Shown: piece by piece, positions 1-13,011 of the stretch
How positions within the stretch are numbered: position 1 is the stretch's first letter
How the letters are laid out: every line of letters starts with the position of its first letter
NCBI RefSeq assembly: GCF_012767755.2
Contig: NZ_AP023189.1
Coordinates: 1-64,000 of the forward strand
Source: Pseudomonas tohonis
Lineage (GTDB): Bacteria > Pseudomonadota > Gammaproteobacteria > Pseudomonadales > Pseudomonadaceae
Direction of reading: 5' to 3'
DNA length: 64,000 nucleotides
Notes under the pieces: generated by a model
Told to the model about the DNA's origin: nothing
Databases searched by the model: none
The model's input: only the letters and a program-made list of their open reading frames with translations
Position numbers and translations under genes: made by a program

Positions 1-1458
1 GTGGAACTTTGGCAGCAGTGCGTCGAGCTACTGCGTGACGAGCTGCCCGCCCAGCAATTCAACACCTGGATCCGCCCGCTGCAGGTTGAGGCCGAGGGAG
101 ACGAGCTTCGTGTCTATGCGCCCAACCGTTTCGTGCTGGACTGGGTCAATGAAAAGTACATGGGGCGCCTTCTCGAACTGCTCGGTGAGCGTGGCAACGG
201 GCTTGCACCCGCCCTCTCCTTATTAATAGGCAGCAAGCGCAGCATGCCGCCGCGTGTGGCGCCGGTCCCTCTCTCCGCCCCTCCGGTCATGACGGCGCCC
301 CCCGTGGCTCCGGTCGCCGCGCAGCGGGTCGAGACGGTGGAAGACTCCCGTGGCGGTTTCGATCCCCTCGCCTCGGTATCCGCTCCTCCGGCCGTGCGCA
401 CCGAGCGCGCGGTACAGGTTGAAGGTGCGCTCAAGCACACCAGCTACCTGAACCGTACCTTCACCTTCGAGAACTTCGTCGAGGGCAAGTCCAACCAGCT
501 GGCCCGTGCGGCGGCCTGGCAGGTCGCCGACAACCCCAAGCACGGATACAACCCGCTGTTCCTCTATGGCGGCGTTGGCCTGGGCAAGACGCACCTCATG
601 CACGCGGTGGGCAACCACCTGCTGAAGAAGAACCCCAACGCCAAGATCGTCTACCTGCATTCCGAGCGTTTCGTGGCGGACATGGTCAAGGCGCTGCAGC
701 TGAACGCGATCAACGAGTTCAAGCGGTTCTACCGTTCGGTTGACGCGCTGCTGATCGACGACATCCAGTTCTTCGCCCGCAAGGAGCGCTCCCAGGAGGA
801 GTTCTTCCACACCTTCAACGCCCTTCTTGAGGGTGGCCAGCAGGTGATCCTCACCAGCGACCGCTATCCGAAGGAGATCGAAGGCCTGGAGGAGCGGCTC
901 AAGTCCCGCTTTGGCTGGGGCCTGACCGTTGCCGTCGAGCCGCCCGAACTGGAGACCCGCGTCGCCATCCTGATGAAGAAGGCCGAGCAGGCGAAGGTCG
1001 ACCTGCCGCACGATGCCGCGTTCTTCATCGCCCAACGCATCCGTTCCAACGTCCGTGAGCTGGAAGGTGCACTGAAACGGGTGATTGCCCACGCCCACTT
1101 CATGGGACGCGACATCACCATCGAGCTGATCCGCGAGTCGCTCAAGGACCTGTTGGCCCTGCAGGACAAGCTGGTCAGCATCGACAACATCCAGCGCACG
1201 GTGGTCGAGTACTACAAGATCAAGATCTCGGACATGCTCTCCAAGCGCCGCTCGCGCTCGGTGGCGCGTCCACGCCAGGTGGCCATGGCTCTTTCCAAGG
1301 AGCTGACCAACCACAGCCTGCCGGAGATCGGCGATGCCTTTGGCGGACGAGACCACACCACAGTTCTGCACGCCTGTCGTAAGATTGCGGAACTCAGGGA
1401 ATCCGACGCGGATATCCGCGAGGACTACAAGAACCTGCTGCGTACGCTCACCACTTGA
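1..1458 (+). CDS. dnaA: Chromosomal replication initiator protein DnaA
   Basis: DnaA binds DnaA boxes at oriC, melts the origin and helps load the DnaB helicase. The 485-residue product has an N-terminal domain I beginning ELWQQC, a Pro/Ala/Val-rich linker (about residues 80-130), an AAA+ core with Walker A GGVGLGKT at 190-197 and Walker B LLIDD ending at D253-D254, and the C-terminal box-binding signature GGRDHTTV at 448-455. Pseudomonas homologues as I remember them begin M-S-V-E-L-W, so the GTG at base 1 may be codon 3 and the real start 6 nt before the window. It is shorter than the roughly 500-515 residues usual in the genus, mostly because of a shorter linker. dnaN follows after 38 nt. 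The dnaA promoter and oriC are not in the window. Confidence 0.98.
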   Translation: MELWQQCVELLRDELPAQQFNTWIRPLQVEAEGDELRVYAPNRFVLDWVNEKYMGRLLELLGERGNGLAPALSLLIGSKRSMPPRVAPVPLSAPPVMTAPPVAPVAAQRVETVEDSRGGFDPLASVSAPPAVRTERAVQVEGALKHTSYLNRTFTFENFVEGKSNQLARAAAWQVADNPKHGYNPLFLYGGVGLGKTHLMHAVGNHLLKKNPNAKIVYLHSERFVADMVKALQLNAINEFKRFYRSVDALLIDDIQFFARKERSQEEFFHTFNALLEGGQQVILTSDRYPKEIEGLEERLKSRFGWGLTVAVEPPELETRVAILMKKAEQAKVDLPHDAAFFIAQRIRSNVRELEGALKRVIAHAHFMGRDITIELIRESLKDLLALQDKLVSIDNIQRTVVEYYKIKISDMLSKRRSRSVARPRQVAMALSKELTNHSLPEIGDAFGGRDHTTVLHACRKIAELRESDADIREDYKNLLRTLTT

Positions 1459-1496
1459 TAGCTCAAGCGCAGCCCATTGAGGCAAGGGACTAGACC

Positions 1497-2600
1497 ATGC
1501 ATTTCACCATTCAACGCGAAGCCCTGTTGAAACCCCTGCAACTGGTCGCCGGCGTCGTCGAGCGCCGCCAGACCTTGCCGGTTCTATCCAATGTCCTGCT
1601 GGTGGTCGAAGGCCAACAGCTGTCGCTGACCGGCACCGACCTCGAAGTCGAGCTGGTTGGTCGAGTGACCCTGGAAGAGACCGCCGAGCCTGGCGAGATC
1701 ACCGTACCGGCGCGCAAGCTGATGGACATCTGCAAGAGCCTGCCGAGCGACGCGCTCATCGATATCCGTGTCGATGAACAGAAGCTGTTGATCAAGGCCG
1801 GGCGCAGCAAGTTCACCCTGTCCACCCTGCCGGCCAACGACTTCCCCACAGTCGAGGAAGGCCCGGGTTCCCTCACCTTCAGCCTGGTACAGAGCAAGCT
1901 GCGTCGTCTCATCGAGCGCACCAGTTTCGCCATGGCCCAGCAGGACGTCCGCTACTACCTGAACGGCATGCTGCTGGAAGTCAGCGCCAACCTGCTGCGT
2001 GCCGTCGCCACCGATGGCCACCGCCTGGCCATGTGCTCCATGGAATCCGGCATCGAGCAGGCCGACCGTCACCAGGTCATCGTGCCGCGCAAAGGCATCC
2101 TCGAACTGGCCCGCCTGCTCACCGAGCAGGACGGTGAGGTACGCATCGTCCTCGGTCAGCACCACATCCGCGCTACTACTGGCGAGTTCACCTTCACCTC
2201 GAAACTGGTGGACGGCAAGTTCCCCGATTACGAGCGTGTGTTGCCTCGCGGTGGCGACAAGCTGGTGGTCGGTGATCGCCAGGCACTGCGCGAAGCGTTC
2301 AGCCGCACTGCGATTCTCTCCAACGAGAAGTACCGGGGTATTCGCCTGCAGCTCGCCTCCAGCCTGCTGAAGATCCAGGCCAACAACCCGGAGCAGGAAG
2401 AGGCCGAGGAAGAAGTGGCCGTCGAGTACAACGGCAGCAACCTGGAAATCGGTTTCAACGTCAGCTACCTGTTGGACGTTCTGGGCGTAATGACCACTGA
2501 CCAGGTGCGTCTGATCCTCTCCGACTCCAACAGCAGCGCCCTGCTCCAGGAAGCGGGCAACGACGACTCCGCTTACGTCGTCATGCCGATGCGCCTGTAG
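1497..2600 (+). CDS. dnaN: DNA polymerase III beta subunit (sliding clamp)
   Basis: Encodes the ring-shaped processivity clamp that tethers DNA polymerase III and other partners to DNA. The 367-residue length is exactly typical, the N-terminus ([14 protein letters not shown]) and the C-terminal end YVVMPMRL are characteristic, and the family's three clamp domains fit the length. AAGGGA just before the ATG is a good ribosome-binding site. It lies between dnaA (38 nt upstream) and recF (7 nt downstream), the standard dnaA-dnaN-recF-gyrB replication operon, so it is probably co-transcribed with both. Nothing unusual was seen. Confidence 0.98.
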   Translation: MHFTIQREALLKPLQLVAGVVERRQTLPVLSNVLLVVEGQQLSLTGTDLEVELVGRVTLEETAEPGEITVPARKLMDICKSLPSDALIDIRVDEQKLLIKAGRSKFTLSTLPANDFPTVEEGPGSLTFSLVQSKLRRLIERTSFAMAQQDVRYYLNGMLLEVSANLLRAVATDGHRLAMCSMESGIEQADRHQVIVPRKGILELARLLTEQDGEVRIVLGQHHIRATTGEFTFTSKLVDGKFPDYERVLPRGGDKLVVGDRQALREAFSRTAILSNEKYRGIRLQLASSLLKIQANNPEQEEAEEEVAVEYNGSNLEIGFNVSYLLDVLGVMTTDQVRLILSDSNSSALLQEAGNDDSAYVVMPMRL

Positions 2601-2607
2601 CCACTCG

Positions 2608-6134
<3,527 letters not shown>

Positions 6135-6163
6135 GTCCGGGTCTGGAATGGCTCGAAGAAGAA

Positions 6164-6187
6164 GCCCCGGCATGTCCGGGGTTTTTT
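6164..6187 (+). terminator. Intrinsic terminator of the dnaA-dnaN-recF-gyrB operon
   Basis: Stem CCCCGG (6165-6170), 5-nt loop, CCGGGG (6176-6181), followed by a run of six T. It lies 30 nt after the gyrB stop. Confidence 0.88.
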
Positions 6188-6213
6188 ATTGGATTGGAAA
6201 GAAGGAAGACGCG

Positions 6214-6405
6214 ATGAGCGATGCAGATCGGAATGCAGTGCCCAGCGACGAGGAGATCGCCGCCTACATGCAGCGGCTGGTGCGTTCGGGAAGGGTGAAA
6301 GCGGCGGTGCTAGTCGCCCAGACGGAGAAGCAATTCCCGACGGCGGGGAGAGACAGGATCATTCGCTGCTACAACGCCCTGGACTCGAAATACCTCAAGG
6401 GTTAG
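6214..6405 (+). CDS. Small conserved hypothetical protein
   Basis: A 63-residue acidic-to-basic soluble protein starting MSDADRNAVPSDEE, with a helical middle (EIAAYMQRLV, VKAAVLVAQTEKQF) and the end NALDSKYLKG. I do not recognise a named family. The ATG follows a purine-rich GGAAAGAAGGAAGA ribosome-binding region. A longer in-frame reading from 6064 would run through the gyrB end and its terminator, so 6214 is the credible start. It sits alone between the gyrB terminator and a second strong hairpin at 6456-6484, so it is probably transcribed by read-through or from a short local promoter. No transmembrane segment or signal peptide is visible. Confidence 0.75.
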   Translation: MSDADRNAVPSDEEIAAYMQRLVRSGRVKAAVLVAQTEKQFPTAGRDRIIRCYNALDSKYLKG

Positions 6406-6455
6406 CGCGATCGGAAAGAAGCTTATGCACTTTTTCCCGAGATTTCCTGCTGCTG

Positions 6456-6484
6456 CTGAAAGCCCCGCCGATCGGGGCTTTCAG
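6456..6484. terminator. Strong bidirectional intrinsic terminator
   Basis: Perfect 12-bp stem CTGAAAGCCCCG (6456-6467), 5-nt loop CCGAT, and its complement at 6473-6484, with T-rich ends on both strands. It separates the plus-strand small gene from convergent plsC. Confidence 0.82.
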
Positions 6485-6510
6485 CGATTCAAGTGGCACA
6501 AAGCCGGTAT

Positions 6511-6531
6511 TTAATCCACAGCTTATCCACA
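6511..6531. promoter_or_regulatory. Candidate DnaA boxes at the gyrB/plsC junction
   Basis: TTATCCACA at 6523-6531 is a perfect consensus DnaA box. The preceding TAATCCACA at 6512-6520 differs by one base and has the same orientation, 11 bp apart. They lie in the short gap between the terminator and the plsC stop, 6.5 kb from dnaA. They could act as DnaA titration or auxiliary sites, but chance occurrence is possible. Confidence 0.5.
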
Positions 6532-6534
6532 AAT

Positions 6535-7305
6535 TCAGGCCTGGCTGGAAACCGGCTCGTCCAAGGGCTGCTGCTGGCCCTCGATCTCACGCTGGGCTTG
6601 TTCTACCCAGGCGTGTGCGCGGTCGTTGAGCTCGGCGATGGCGCGGGGGCCGGTGCCTTCGGCGAACATCAGCGGGCCGATGACGACCTGGATGGTGCCG
6701 GGGTACTTCGCCCAGCCTTCCTTGGGCCAGAAGCTGCCGGCGTTGTGGGCGATGGGCAGTACCGGCATGCCGGCATTCACCGCCAGCGCCGTGCCGCCAC
6801 GGGAGAACTTGCCCATCTGCCCCACCGGGACGCGGGTCCCCTCCGGGAAGACCAGCACCCAGGCACCCTGCTTCAGGCGTTCGTCACCCTGCTTGGCCAG
6901 TTGCTTGAGTGCAGCCTTGGGGTTGTTGCGATCGATGGCGATCGGCTTGAGCAGCGCCATGGCCCAGCCGAAGAACGGCACGAACAGCAGCTCGCGCTTG
7001 ACCACCTGGCTCAGCGGCTCGAAGAAGCCGGAGAGGAAGAAGGTTTCCCAGGTGCTCTGGTGCTTGGCCAGGATCACACAGGGTTCGGCGGGTACGTTCT
7101 CCAGCCCGTGCACTTCATAGCGCACGCCGGCGACTACCCGGGCCAGCCAGGTCGCGAAGCGACACCAGCGCCAGACGACGAAGCGGTAGCGGGCCCGGAA
7201 CGGCAGGAAGGGGGCGACGAAGAAGCTCAGCGTGCCCCAGACGAAGGCGCTGGACGACAGCAGCAGGTAGAAGAAGAAGGTTCTGATTGCCTGCACTGTC
7301 GTCAT
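6535..7305 (-). CDS. plsC: 1-acyl-sn-glycerol-3-phosphate acyltransferase (PlsC family)
   Basis: Transfers an acyl chain to lysophosphatidic acid to make phosphatidic acid at the inner membrane. The 256-residue protein has an N-terminal hydrophobic segment (about residues 8-35), the acyltransferase motif I as H82-QSTW-E87 (an H-X4-E version of HX4D) and motif III FPEGTR at 153-158. It starts 13 nt after the gmhB stop and is the last gene of the apparent glyQ-glyS-gmhB-plsC run on the minus strand. The same gene order occurs in PAO1, as I recall (PA0005). Which of several Pseudomonas PlsC paralogues it corresponds to is uncertain. Confidence 0.92.
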   Translation of the reverse strand: MTTVQAIRTFFFYLLLSSSAFVWGTLSFFVAPFLPFRARYRFVVWRWCRFATWLARVVAGVRYEVHGLENVPAEPCVILAKHQSTWETFFLSGFFEPLSQVVKRELLFVPFFGWAMALLKPIAIDRNNPKAALKQLAKQGDERLKQGAWVLVFPEGTRVPVGQMGKFSRGGTALAVNAGMPVLPIAHNAGSFWPKEGWAKYPGTIQVVIGPLMFAEGTGPRAIAELNDRAHAWVEQAQREIEGQQQPLDEPVSSQA

Positions 7306-7318
7306 GGTGTCCTTGGCC

Positions 7319-7849
7319 TTAGTTGAGAAGGTGCGCGGCTATCGCCGCCAGATCGTCGAATAACAGGGTATCGCCCGGCAAACCCTTCGCCAGGGTGATC
7401 TCGCCCTTGCCGGTCCTAACCAGAACGGGCTGACAATCGACGGCCCGAGCGGCTTCCAGGTCACCACTGCTGTCGCCGACGAACCACACGCCGACCAGAG
7501 GTACACCGTAATGCGCAGCGATCTGGTGCAGCATGCCGGGCTTCGGCTTGCGGCAATCGCACCCGTCGTCCGGGCCATGGGGGCAATGCACGATCAGCCC
7601 CACTTCCCCGCCCTGCTCCGCCACCAGCTCGCGCAAGCGTGCGTGCATGGCGTCGAGGGTCGCCAGGGGGTAGTAGCCACGGGCGATGCCCGACTGGTTG
7701 GTGGCCACGGCCACGGTCCAGCCGGCACGTGACAGGCGCGCGATGGCCTCGATGGAGCCCGGGATGGGGATCCATTCGTCTACCGACTTGATGTACGCGT
7801 CGGAGTCCTGGTTGATGACACCGTCGCGATCGAGGATGAGTAGTTTCAT
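7319..7849 (-). CDS. gmhB: D-glycero-beta-D-manno-heptose-1,7-bisphosphate 7-phosphatase
   Basis: HAD-family phosphatase removing the 7-phosphate from heptose bisphosphate during ADP-heptose synthesis for the LPS core. The 176-residue protein has HAD motif I D7-R-D9-GVIN, motif II T50-N51, and the zinc-binding loop typical of GmhB between H88-C89 and C97-D-C99. The final HAD aspartate motif is GD126. It lies between glyS and plsC on the minus strand. The 76 nt separating it from glyS are occupied by a palindromic repeat. Confidence 0.93.
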   Translation of the reverse strand: MKLLILDRDGVINQDSDAYIKSVDEWIPIPGSIEAIARLSRAGWTVAVATNQSGIARGYYPLATLDAMHARLRELVAEQGGEVGLIVHCPHGPDDGCDCRKPKPGMLHQIAAHYGVPLVGVWFVGDSSGDLEAARAVDCQPVLVRTGKGEITLAKGLPGDTLLFDDLAAIAAHLLN

Positions 7850-7852
7850 GAC

Positions 7853-7922
7853 TTCAGCTTGAAGCTAGAAGCCGGAAGCTGAAAGCGGAACCGTTGCCGC
7901 TTCAGGCTTCCAGCTTCAGGCT
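7853..7922. repeat. Imperfect palindromic intergenic repeat (AGCTTnnAAGC type), copy 1
   Basis: The glyS-gmhB gap is filled by an imperfect inverted repeat built from AAGCT/AGCTT-rich units (arms around CAGCTTGAAGC and GCTTCCAGCTTCAGG with the centre near 7887). Copies of the same style occur at 56440-56528 and 58104-58179. Such hairpins are common between Pseudomonas genes and may modulate mRNA stability or termination. Confidence 0.65.
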
Positions 7923-7925
7923 CTC

Positions 7926-9980
7926 TTACCCCAATACCGAAATATCGGCGACGCCGAGGAACAGCCCGCGAAGCTTCGCCAGCAGGGCATAGCGGTTGGC
8001 GCGGACGGCGGCATCTTCGGCGTTGACCAGCACCGCTTCGAAGAAGGCGTCCACCGGCTCGCGCAGGCTCGCCAGGTGGGCCAGGGCTTCGCTGTAGCAG
8101 CGAGCCGCCGCCATGGGCTGCACGGCACGCTCGGCGGCCGCCACGGCCTCGGCCAGGGCCTTCTCGGTGGCTTCCTGCAGCAGGGCTGCATCGACACTGG
8201 TCGGCACCGCGCCTTCGGCCTTGCTCAGCAGGTTGGACACGCGCTTGTTGGCGGCGGCCAGGCTGGCGGCTTCCGGCAGCTTGCGGAAGGCCTGCACGGC
8301 CTGCACGCGCTGGTCGAAGTCCAGGGCCGAGGTGGGTTGCAGCGCGCGCACCGAGAGGTACACGGCAACATCCACGCCTTCGTCTTCATAGCGTGCGCGC
8401 AGGCGGTCGAAGATGAAGTCCTGCACCTGGGCGGACAGGCCTTCGGCCTTCACCTTGGCACCGTACTGGGCGATGGCGAAGTCCACGGCGGCGGCGAGGT
8501 CCAGGTCGAGCTGCTTCTCGATGAGGATGCGCAGCACCCCCAAGGCCTGGCGACGAAGGGCGAAGGGGTCCTTGCTGCCGGTGGGCAGCATGCCGATGCC
8601 GAAGATGCCCACCAGGGTATCCAGCTTGTCGGCCACGGCCAGGGCGGCCCCGGTCAGGGTCTGCGGCAGCTCGGCGCCGGCACCGCGCGGCATGTACTGC
8701 TCGTTCAGCGCCCGGGCGACGTCGTCGGCCTCACCGTCGTTCTTCGCGTAGTAGTAGCCCGCGATGCCCTGCATCTCGGGGAACTCGCCGACCATCTCGG
8801 TGGCCAGGTCGCACTTGGCGAGGATGCCGGCACGGGCCGCCTTGACCGGGTCGGCGCCAACCTGCTCGGCGACGTAGGCGGCGAGCGCGGAAACGCGCTT
8901 GGCCTTCTCGAACACCGTGCCGAGCTGGGCCTGGAACACCACGTTCTTCAGGCGCTCGTTGAAGGTCTCGAGCTTCTGCTTCTTGTCCTGCTTGAAGAAG
9001 AACTCGGCGTCGGTCAGGCGCGGGCGCACGACCTTCTCGTTGCCCGAGATGATCTGTGCCGGGTCCTTGCTCTCGACGTTGGCCACGGTGATGAAGCGCG
9101 GCAGCAGCTTGCCGTTGGCATCCAGCAGGCAGAAGTACTTCTGGTTGTCCTGCATGGTGGTGATCAGCGCTTCCTGGGGCACCTCGAGGAAACGTTCCTC
9201 GAAGGAGCACACCAGCGGTACCGGCCACTCGACCAGCGCGGTGACCTCGTCCAGCAGGTCGGCGGGCACCACGGCGCTGCCCTTCTGCTCGGCCGCCAGC
9301 TCGGCGACGCGGCGGGCGATGATTTCGCGCCGCTCTGCGAAGTCGGCCAGCACGTGGGCGGCGCGCAGGTCGTCCAGGTAGCTGGCGGGGCTGCCGATGC
9401 GCACCTGGTCGGGATGGTGGAAGCGATGGCCACGGGATTCGCGGCCCGCCTTCTGGGCGAGGATCTCGCACTCGACCACGTCATCGCCGAACAGCACCAC
9501 CAGCCACTGGGTGGGGCGCACGAATTCCTCGCGACGTGCCGCCCAGCGCATGCGCTTGGGGATCGGCAGGGCGGCCAGGGAGGCCTCGATAATGCCGGCC
9601 AGCAGGCCGGCCGCGGCCTGGCCGGGGATGGTCTGGCTGAACTTCAGCTTGGGGCCGCTCTTGTCGATCTGCTCGAGGTCGACGCCGCACTTCTTGGCGA
9701 AGCCGAGGGCGGCCTGGGTCGGGTTGCCGGCGGCGTCGAAGGCGGCCTGCAGCGGCGGGCCGTCGAGGTTGATGCTGCGGTCGGGCTGCTGGGTGGCCAG
9801 TTGCTCGATCTGCACCGCCAGGCGGCGCGGGGCGGCGTAGACGCGGGCGGCGCCGTGGCTCAGGCCGGCGCTCTTGAGGCCGCCGAGGATGCCGGCGAGG
9901 AAGGCGTCACCGAGGGCCTTGAGGGCCTTGGGCGGCAGCTCTTCGGTGCCCAGTTCGACGAGGAAATCTTGTGCACTCAT
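7926..9980 (-). CDS. glyS: Glycyl-tRNA synthetase beta subunit
   Basis: Beta chain of the bacterial alpha2beta2 glycyl-tRNA synthetase, needed for tRNA-Gly recognition and charging. The 684-residue length is typical, and the N-terminus contains the family motif [11 protein letters not shown] (residues 7-17). The C-terminal part resembles the anticodon-binding region of class I-type synthetases. The ATG overlaps the glyQ stop by 4 nt (9977-9980), so both subunits are made from one message by coupled translation. A palindromic repeat lies just after the stop. Confidence 0.97.
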   Translation of the reverse strand: MSAQDFLVELGTEELPPKALKALGDAFLAGILGGLKSAGLSHGAARVYAAPRRLAVQIEQLATQQPDRSINLDGPPLQAAFDAAGNPTQAALGFAKKCGVDLEQIDKSGPKLKFSQTIPGQAAAGLLAGIIEASLAALPIPKRMRWAARREEFVRPTQWLVVLFGDDVVECEILAQKAGRESRGHRFHHPDQVRIGSPASYLDDLRAAHVLADFAERREIIARRVAELAAEQKGSAVVPADLLDEVTALVEWPVPLVCSFEERFLEVPQEALITTMQDNQKYFCLLDANGKLLPRFITVANVESKDPAQIISGNEKVVRPRLTDAEFFFKQDKKQKLETFNERLKNVVFQAQLGTVFEKAKRVSALAAYVAEQVGADPVKAARAGILAKCDLATEMVGEFPEMQGIAGYYYAKNDGEADDVARALNEQYMPRGAGAELPQTLTGAALAVADKLDTLVGIFGIGMLPTGSKDPFALRRQALGVLRILIEKQLDLDLAAAVDFAIAQYGAKVKAEGLSAQVQDFIFDRLRARYEDEGVDVAVYLSVRALQPTSALDFDQRVQAVQAFRKLPEAASLAAANKRVSNLLSKAEGAVPTSVDAALLQEATEKALAEAVAAAERAVQPMAAARCYSEALAHLASLREPVDAFFEAVLVNAEDAAVRANRYALLAKLRGLFLGVADISVLG

Positions 9981-10924
9981 TCTGCCGCCTCCAGCTTGGC
10001 CAGTACTTCGTCACGCAGTTCGGGGGTGGCCATGGGGAAGCCCAGGCGCGCACGCGCCTGCAGGTAGCTTTGCGCCACGGCGCGGGCCAGGGTGCGTACG
10101 CGCAGGATGTAGCGCTGGCGCTCGGTCACCGAGATGGCGCGACGGGCATCCAGCAGGTTGAAGGTGTGGGAGGCCTTGAGGACCATCTCGTAGGTCGGCA
10201 GCGGCAACTGCAGCTCGATCAGGCGGTTGGCCTCGCTCTCGTAGAAGTCGAACAGCTCGAACAGCTTCGGCACGTTGGCGTGCTCGAAGTTGAAGGTCGA
10301 CTGCTCCACTTCGTTCTGGTGGAACACATCGCCATAGGTGACGGTGCCGAACGGGCCGTCGGTCCAGATCAGGTCGTAGACCGAGTCAACGCCCTGCAGG
10401 TACATGGCCAGGCGCTCCAGGCCGTAGGTGATCTCGCCGGTCACCGGATAGCACTCGATGCCACCGACCTGCTGGAAGTAGGTGAACTGGGTCACTTCCA
10501 TGCCGTTCAGCCAGATTTCCCAACCCAGGCCCCAGGCGCCGAGCGTGGGGGATTCCCAGTTGTCCTCGACGAAGCGGATGTCGTGAACCAGCGGATCGAT
10601 GCCGATGCGCTTGAGCGAGCCCAGGTACAGCTCCTGGAAGTTCTCCGGGTTGGGCTTGAGGACCACCTGGAACTGGTAGTAGTGCTGCAGGCGGTTGGGG
10701 TTCTCGCCATAGCGGCCGTCGGTCGGACGGCGGGAGGGCTGCACGTAGGCGGCGTTCCAGGTTTCCGGGCCGATGGCACGGAGGAAGGTTGCGGTGTGGA
10801 AGGTGCCGGCGCCAACTTCCATATCGTAGGGCTGCAGCACCACGCAACCCTGCTCCGCCCAGTACTGCTGCAGGGCGAGGATCAGGTCTTGGAAGGTGCG
10901 CACGGCAGGCATAGTCTGGCTCAC
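9977..10924 (-). CDS. glyQ: Glycyl-tRNA synthetase alpha subunit
   Basis: Catalytic alpha chain, which activates glycine and attaches it to tRNA-Gly. The 315-residue product contains the strongly conserved stretches [35 protein letters not shown] and [17 protein letters not shown] start at 10924 (MSQTMPAV) is chosen because AGG lies about 9 nt upstream and it restores the length usual in Pseudomonas; an ATG at 10912 is the alternative. A long upstream open frame to 12148 is antisense to other genes and is not real. First gene of the minus-strand glyQ-glyS-gmhB-plsC run, divergent from tag. Confidence 0.96.
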   Translation of the reverse strand: MSQTMPAVRTFQDLILALQQYWAEQGCVVLQPYDMEVGAGTFHTATFLRAIGPETWNAAYVQPSRRPTDGRYGENPNRLQHYYQFQVVLKPNPENFQELYLGSLKRIGIDPLVHDIRFVEDNWESPTLGAWGLGWEIWLNGMEVTQFTYFQQVGGIECYPVTGEITYGLERLAMYLQGVDSVYDLIWTDGPFGTVTYGDVFHQNEVEQSTFNFEHANVPKLFELFDFYESEANRLIELQLPLPTYEMVLKASHTFNLLDARRAISVTERQRYILRVRTLARAVAQSYLQARARLGFPMATPELRDEVLAKLEAAE

Positions 10925-11131
10925 GAAATTTACCTGTGCTGAGGCTGCGACAAAGCCGGGGAGTATACCCGATCGAATCCCGCCGAACCCAGCAGCCACA
11001 GGCGTTTCGCTGATTGATCCACAGGCGGCCGGCGCGCTCTTCCCGCGCTCGCTTTCCGGCTCTTCCATTACTGGTTTTTTATACAGTCTGTTGCGTATAG
11101 TGCGCTTTTTCCCGTTCCAGGAAGGAATGCC

Positions 11132-11683
11132 ATGCCCCGCTGCTTCTGGTGCAACGACGACCCGCTCTACATCGACTACCACGACACCGAATGGGGCGTG
11201 CCCCAGCGCGATCCGCAATGGCTCTTCGAGATGCTGCTGCTGGAAGGCTTCCAGGCCGGGCTGTCGTGGATCACCGTGCTGAGGAAGCGCGAGCGCTACC
11301 GCCAGGTGATGTTCGGATTCGATGCGGCGCGCCTGGCACGCATGAGCGACGAGGAGATCGAGGAGCGCATGCAGGACCCCGGCATCATCCGCAACCTGGC
11401 CAAGCTCAGGGCTGCGCGGCAGAACGCCCAGGCCTGGCTGCGCCTGGAGGACCCGGTGGCGCTGCTCTGGTCCTTCGTCGGCGGCACGCCGCGCATCAAC
11501 CACTTCAGTGGGCGGGGCGAGGTGCCGGCAGTGACGCCCGAGGCGGAGGCCATGAGCAAGGCGCTGAAGAAGGCCGGCTTCACTTTCGTCGGGCCGACCA
11601 TCTGCTACGCCTTCATGCAGGCCGCCGGGATGGTCATGGACCACACCACCGACTGCGATCGCTACCAGGCGCTGAAGGGCTGA
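11132..11683 (+). CDS. tag: DNA-3-methyladenine glycosylase I
   Basis: Excises 3-methyladenine from alkylated DNA, starting base-excision repair. The 183-residue protein keeps the Tag zinc ligands: C4 and H17 near the N-terminus and the HTTDC pair near the end (H and C of the HxxxC motif). The catalytic-region motif [12 protein letters not shown] is intact, as is the RINHF segment. AAGGA precedes the ATG by 6 nt. It is divergent from glyQ across a 207-bp gap. TATAGT at 11096-11101 could be its -10 element, but no good -35 was seen. Confidence 0.96.
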   Translation: MPRCFWCNDDPLYIDYHDTEWGVPQRDPQWLFEMLLLEGFQAGLSWITVLRKRERYRQVMFGFDAARLARMSDEEIEERMQDPGIIRNLAKLRAARQNAQAWLRLEDPVALLWSFVGGTPRINHFSGRGEVPAVTPEAEAMSKALKKAGFTFVGPTICYAFMQAAGMVMDHTTDCDRYQALKG

Positions 11684-11765
11684 AGTCTCCGTCGGGACCA
11701 ATTGGTCATCGACGCTGGCGCGCGGCTGGTTAGAATACGCGCCTCGTCGATTCCTGGAGTTGCCC

Positions 11766-12653
11766 GTGGAGAAGTTCAAAGGCGCGCTGGTCGTGGGGTT
11801 TCTGCGGCTCTTCGCTCTGCTGCCCTGGGGCGTGGTCCAGCGTCTGGGGGCCGCCATCGGCTGGCTGATGTGGCGCCTGCCCAACCGCTCGCGCGAGGTG
11901 GTGCGCATCAACCTGTCCAAGTGCTTCCCGGAGCTGAGCGCCGCGGAACTGGACGAGCGCACCCGCCTCAGCCTCATGGACATCGGCCGCACCCTGACCG
12001 AAAGCGCCTGCGCCTGGATCTGGCCTGCGCAGAAGTCCATTGGCCTGGTGCGCGAGGTGGAAGGCCTGGACGTGCTGCAGGAGGCCCTGGCCAGCGGCAA
12101 GGGCGTGGTGGGCATCACCAGCCACCTGGGCAACTGGGAAGTGCTCAACCACTTCTATTGCGACCAGTGCAAACCGATCATCTTCTACCGCCCGCCGAAG
12201 CTGAAGGCGGTGGACGAGCTGCTGCGCAAGCAGCGTGTGCAACTGGGCAACCGCGTGGCCCCCTCCACCCGCGAAGGCATCCTCAGCGTCATCAAGGAAG
12301 TGCGCCGGGGCGGTGCCGTGGGCATTCCTGCCGACCCGGAGCCGAGCCTCTCCAGCGGCCTTTTCGTGCCCTTCCTCGGCACCACCGCGCTGACCAGCAA
12401 GTTCGTCCACGGCATGCTCGCCGGCGGCAAGGCCCGTGGCGTGTTCCTGCATGCGCTGCGCCTGCCCGACGGCACAGGCTTCAAGGTCATACTCGAAGCG
12501 GCCCCCGAAGCGATGTACAGCGAGGACGTCGAGACGTCGGTCGCGGCCATGAGTGGCGTGGTGGAGCGCTACGTGCGTGCCTACCCGACCCAGTACATGT
12601 GGAGCATGAAGCGTTTCAAGAAGCGCCCCGAGGGCGAGCAACGCTGGTATTGA
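11766..12653 (+). CDS. Lipid A biosynthesis acyltransferase (LpxL/HtrB family)
   Basis: Inner-membrane enzyme of the late acyltransferase family that adds a secondary acyl chain to lipid A; PAO1 carries a homologue here (PA0011, annotated as a lauroyl or 2-OH-lauroyl transferase, from memory). The 295-residue product has an N-terminal membrane anchor ([17 protein letters not shown]) and the family HX4E active site as H120-LGNW-E125. The GTG at 11766 is preferred because GGAG sits 6 nt upstream; the TTG at 11760 would abut the ribosome-binding site. An intrinsic terminator begins at the stop codon. Whether it acts as LpxL or LpxM cannot be told. Confidence 0.88.
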   Translation: MEKFKGALVVGFLRLFALLPWGVVQRLGAAIGWLMWRLPNRSREVVRINLSKCFPELSAAELDERTRLSLMDIGRTLTESACAWIWPAQKSIGLVREVEGLDVLQEALASGKGVVGITSHLGNWEVLNHFYCDQCKPIIFYRPPKLKAVDELLRKQRVQLGNRVAPSTREGILSVIKEVRRGGAVGIPADPEPSLSSGLFVPFLGTTALTSKFVHGMLAGGKARGVFLHALRLPDGTGFKVILEAAPEAMYSEDVETSVAAMSGVVERYVRAYPTQYMWSMKRFKKRPEGEQRWY

Positions 12654-12676
12654 GGCGCCTTATGGCGCCTTTTTTC
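12653..12676 (+). terminator. Intrinsic terminator after the acyltransferase gene
   Basis: Stem AGGCGCC (12653-12659), loop TTAT, GGCGCCT (12664-12670) and six T. The stem starts with the last base of the stop codon. Confidence 0.87.
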
Positions 12677-12747
12677 CGTCACCGCTGTGCGGCGCCCCGG
12701 TTTTAGGCTATTAACGGCACACCACGGCTGAGGATGGCGAACAAACG

Positions 12748-13011
12748 ATGTCGAACCAGCGGCAGTACCCGCGCACTCCGATGAAGTGCCGGATCAAGAT
12801 CAGTCACGAGAGCTTCGGTGAACTCTTCGCCCAGACCCGCGACCTCTCCGACGGCGGCGTCTATGTGCGTCATCCCGATCTGGTCGCGTTGCCCCTGGGC
12901 ACCGTGGTCACCGGCCAGGTGCAGGACCTGCCCTTCGAGGCGCCGGTGTTGCAGATGGAGATCATGCGTGCCGACGGCGAAGGCGTCGGGTTGCGCTTCC
13001 TCGACCGCTAG
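12748..13011 (+). CDS. PilZ-domain c-di-GMP-binding protein
   Basis: A stand-alone PilZ domain of 87 residues, the usual size for single-domain cyclic-di-GMP receptors. The two binding motifs are both present: RQYPR (R5-xxx-R9) and D32-L-S34-D-G-G37. No other domain or membrane segment is visible, so it probably acts by binding a partner after c-di-GMP capture. The preceding gene ends with a terminator, so it has its own promoter. Its TAG stop overlaps that of the convergent downstream gene in the shared tetranucleotide CTAG (13008-13011). Confidence 0.92.
   Translation: MSNQRQYPRTPMKCRIKISHESFGELFAQTRDLSDGGVYVRHPDLVALPLGTVVTGQVQDLPFEAPVLQMEIMRADGEGVGLRFLDR

Noticed and set aside
223..1485. 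420-residue minus-strand open frame antisense to dnaA
   Set aside because: Shadow frame of a high-GC gene: dnaA is fully conserved on the other strand and the antisense product has biased, non-protein-like composition.
10925..12148. Long minus-strand open frame extending glyQ upstream to about 720 residues
   Set aside because: It runs antisense through tag and into the acyltransferase gene. Its sequence upstream of NFVSQT has no homology-like features, and a GTG start with a ribosome-binding site lies at 10924.
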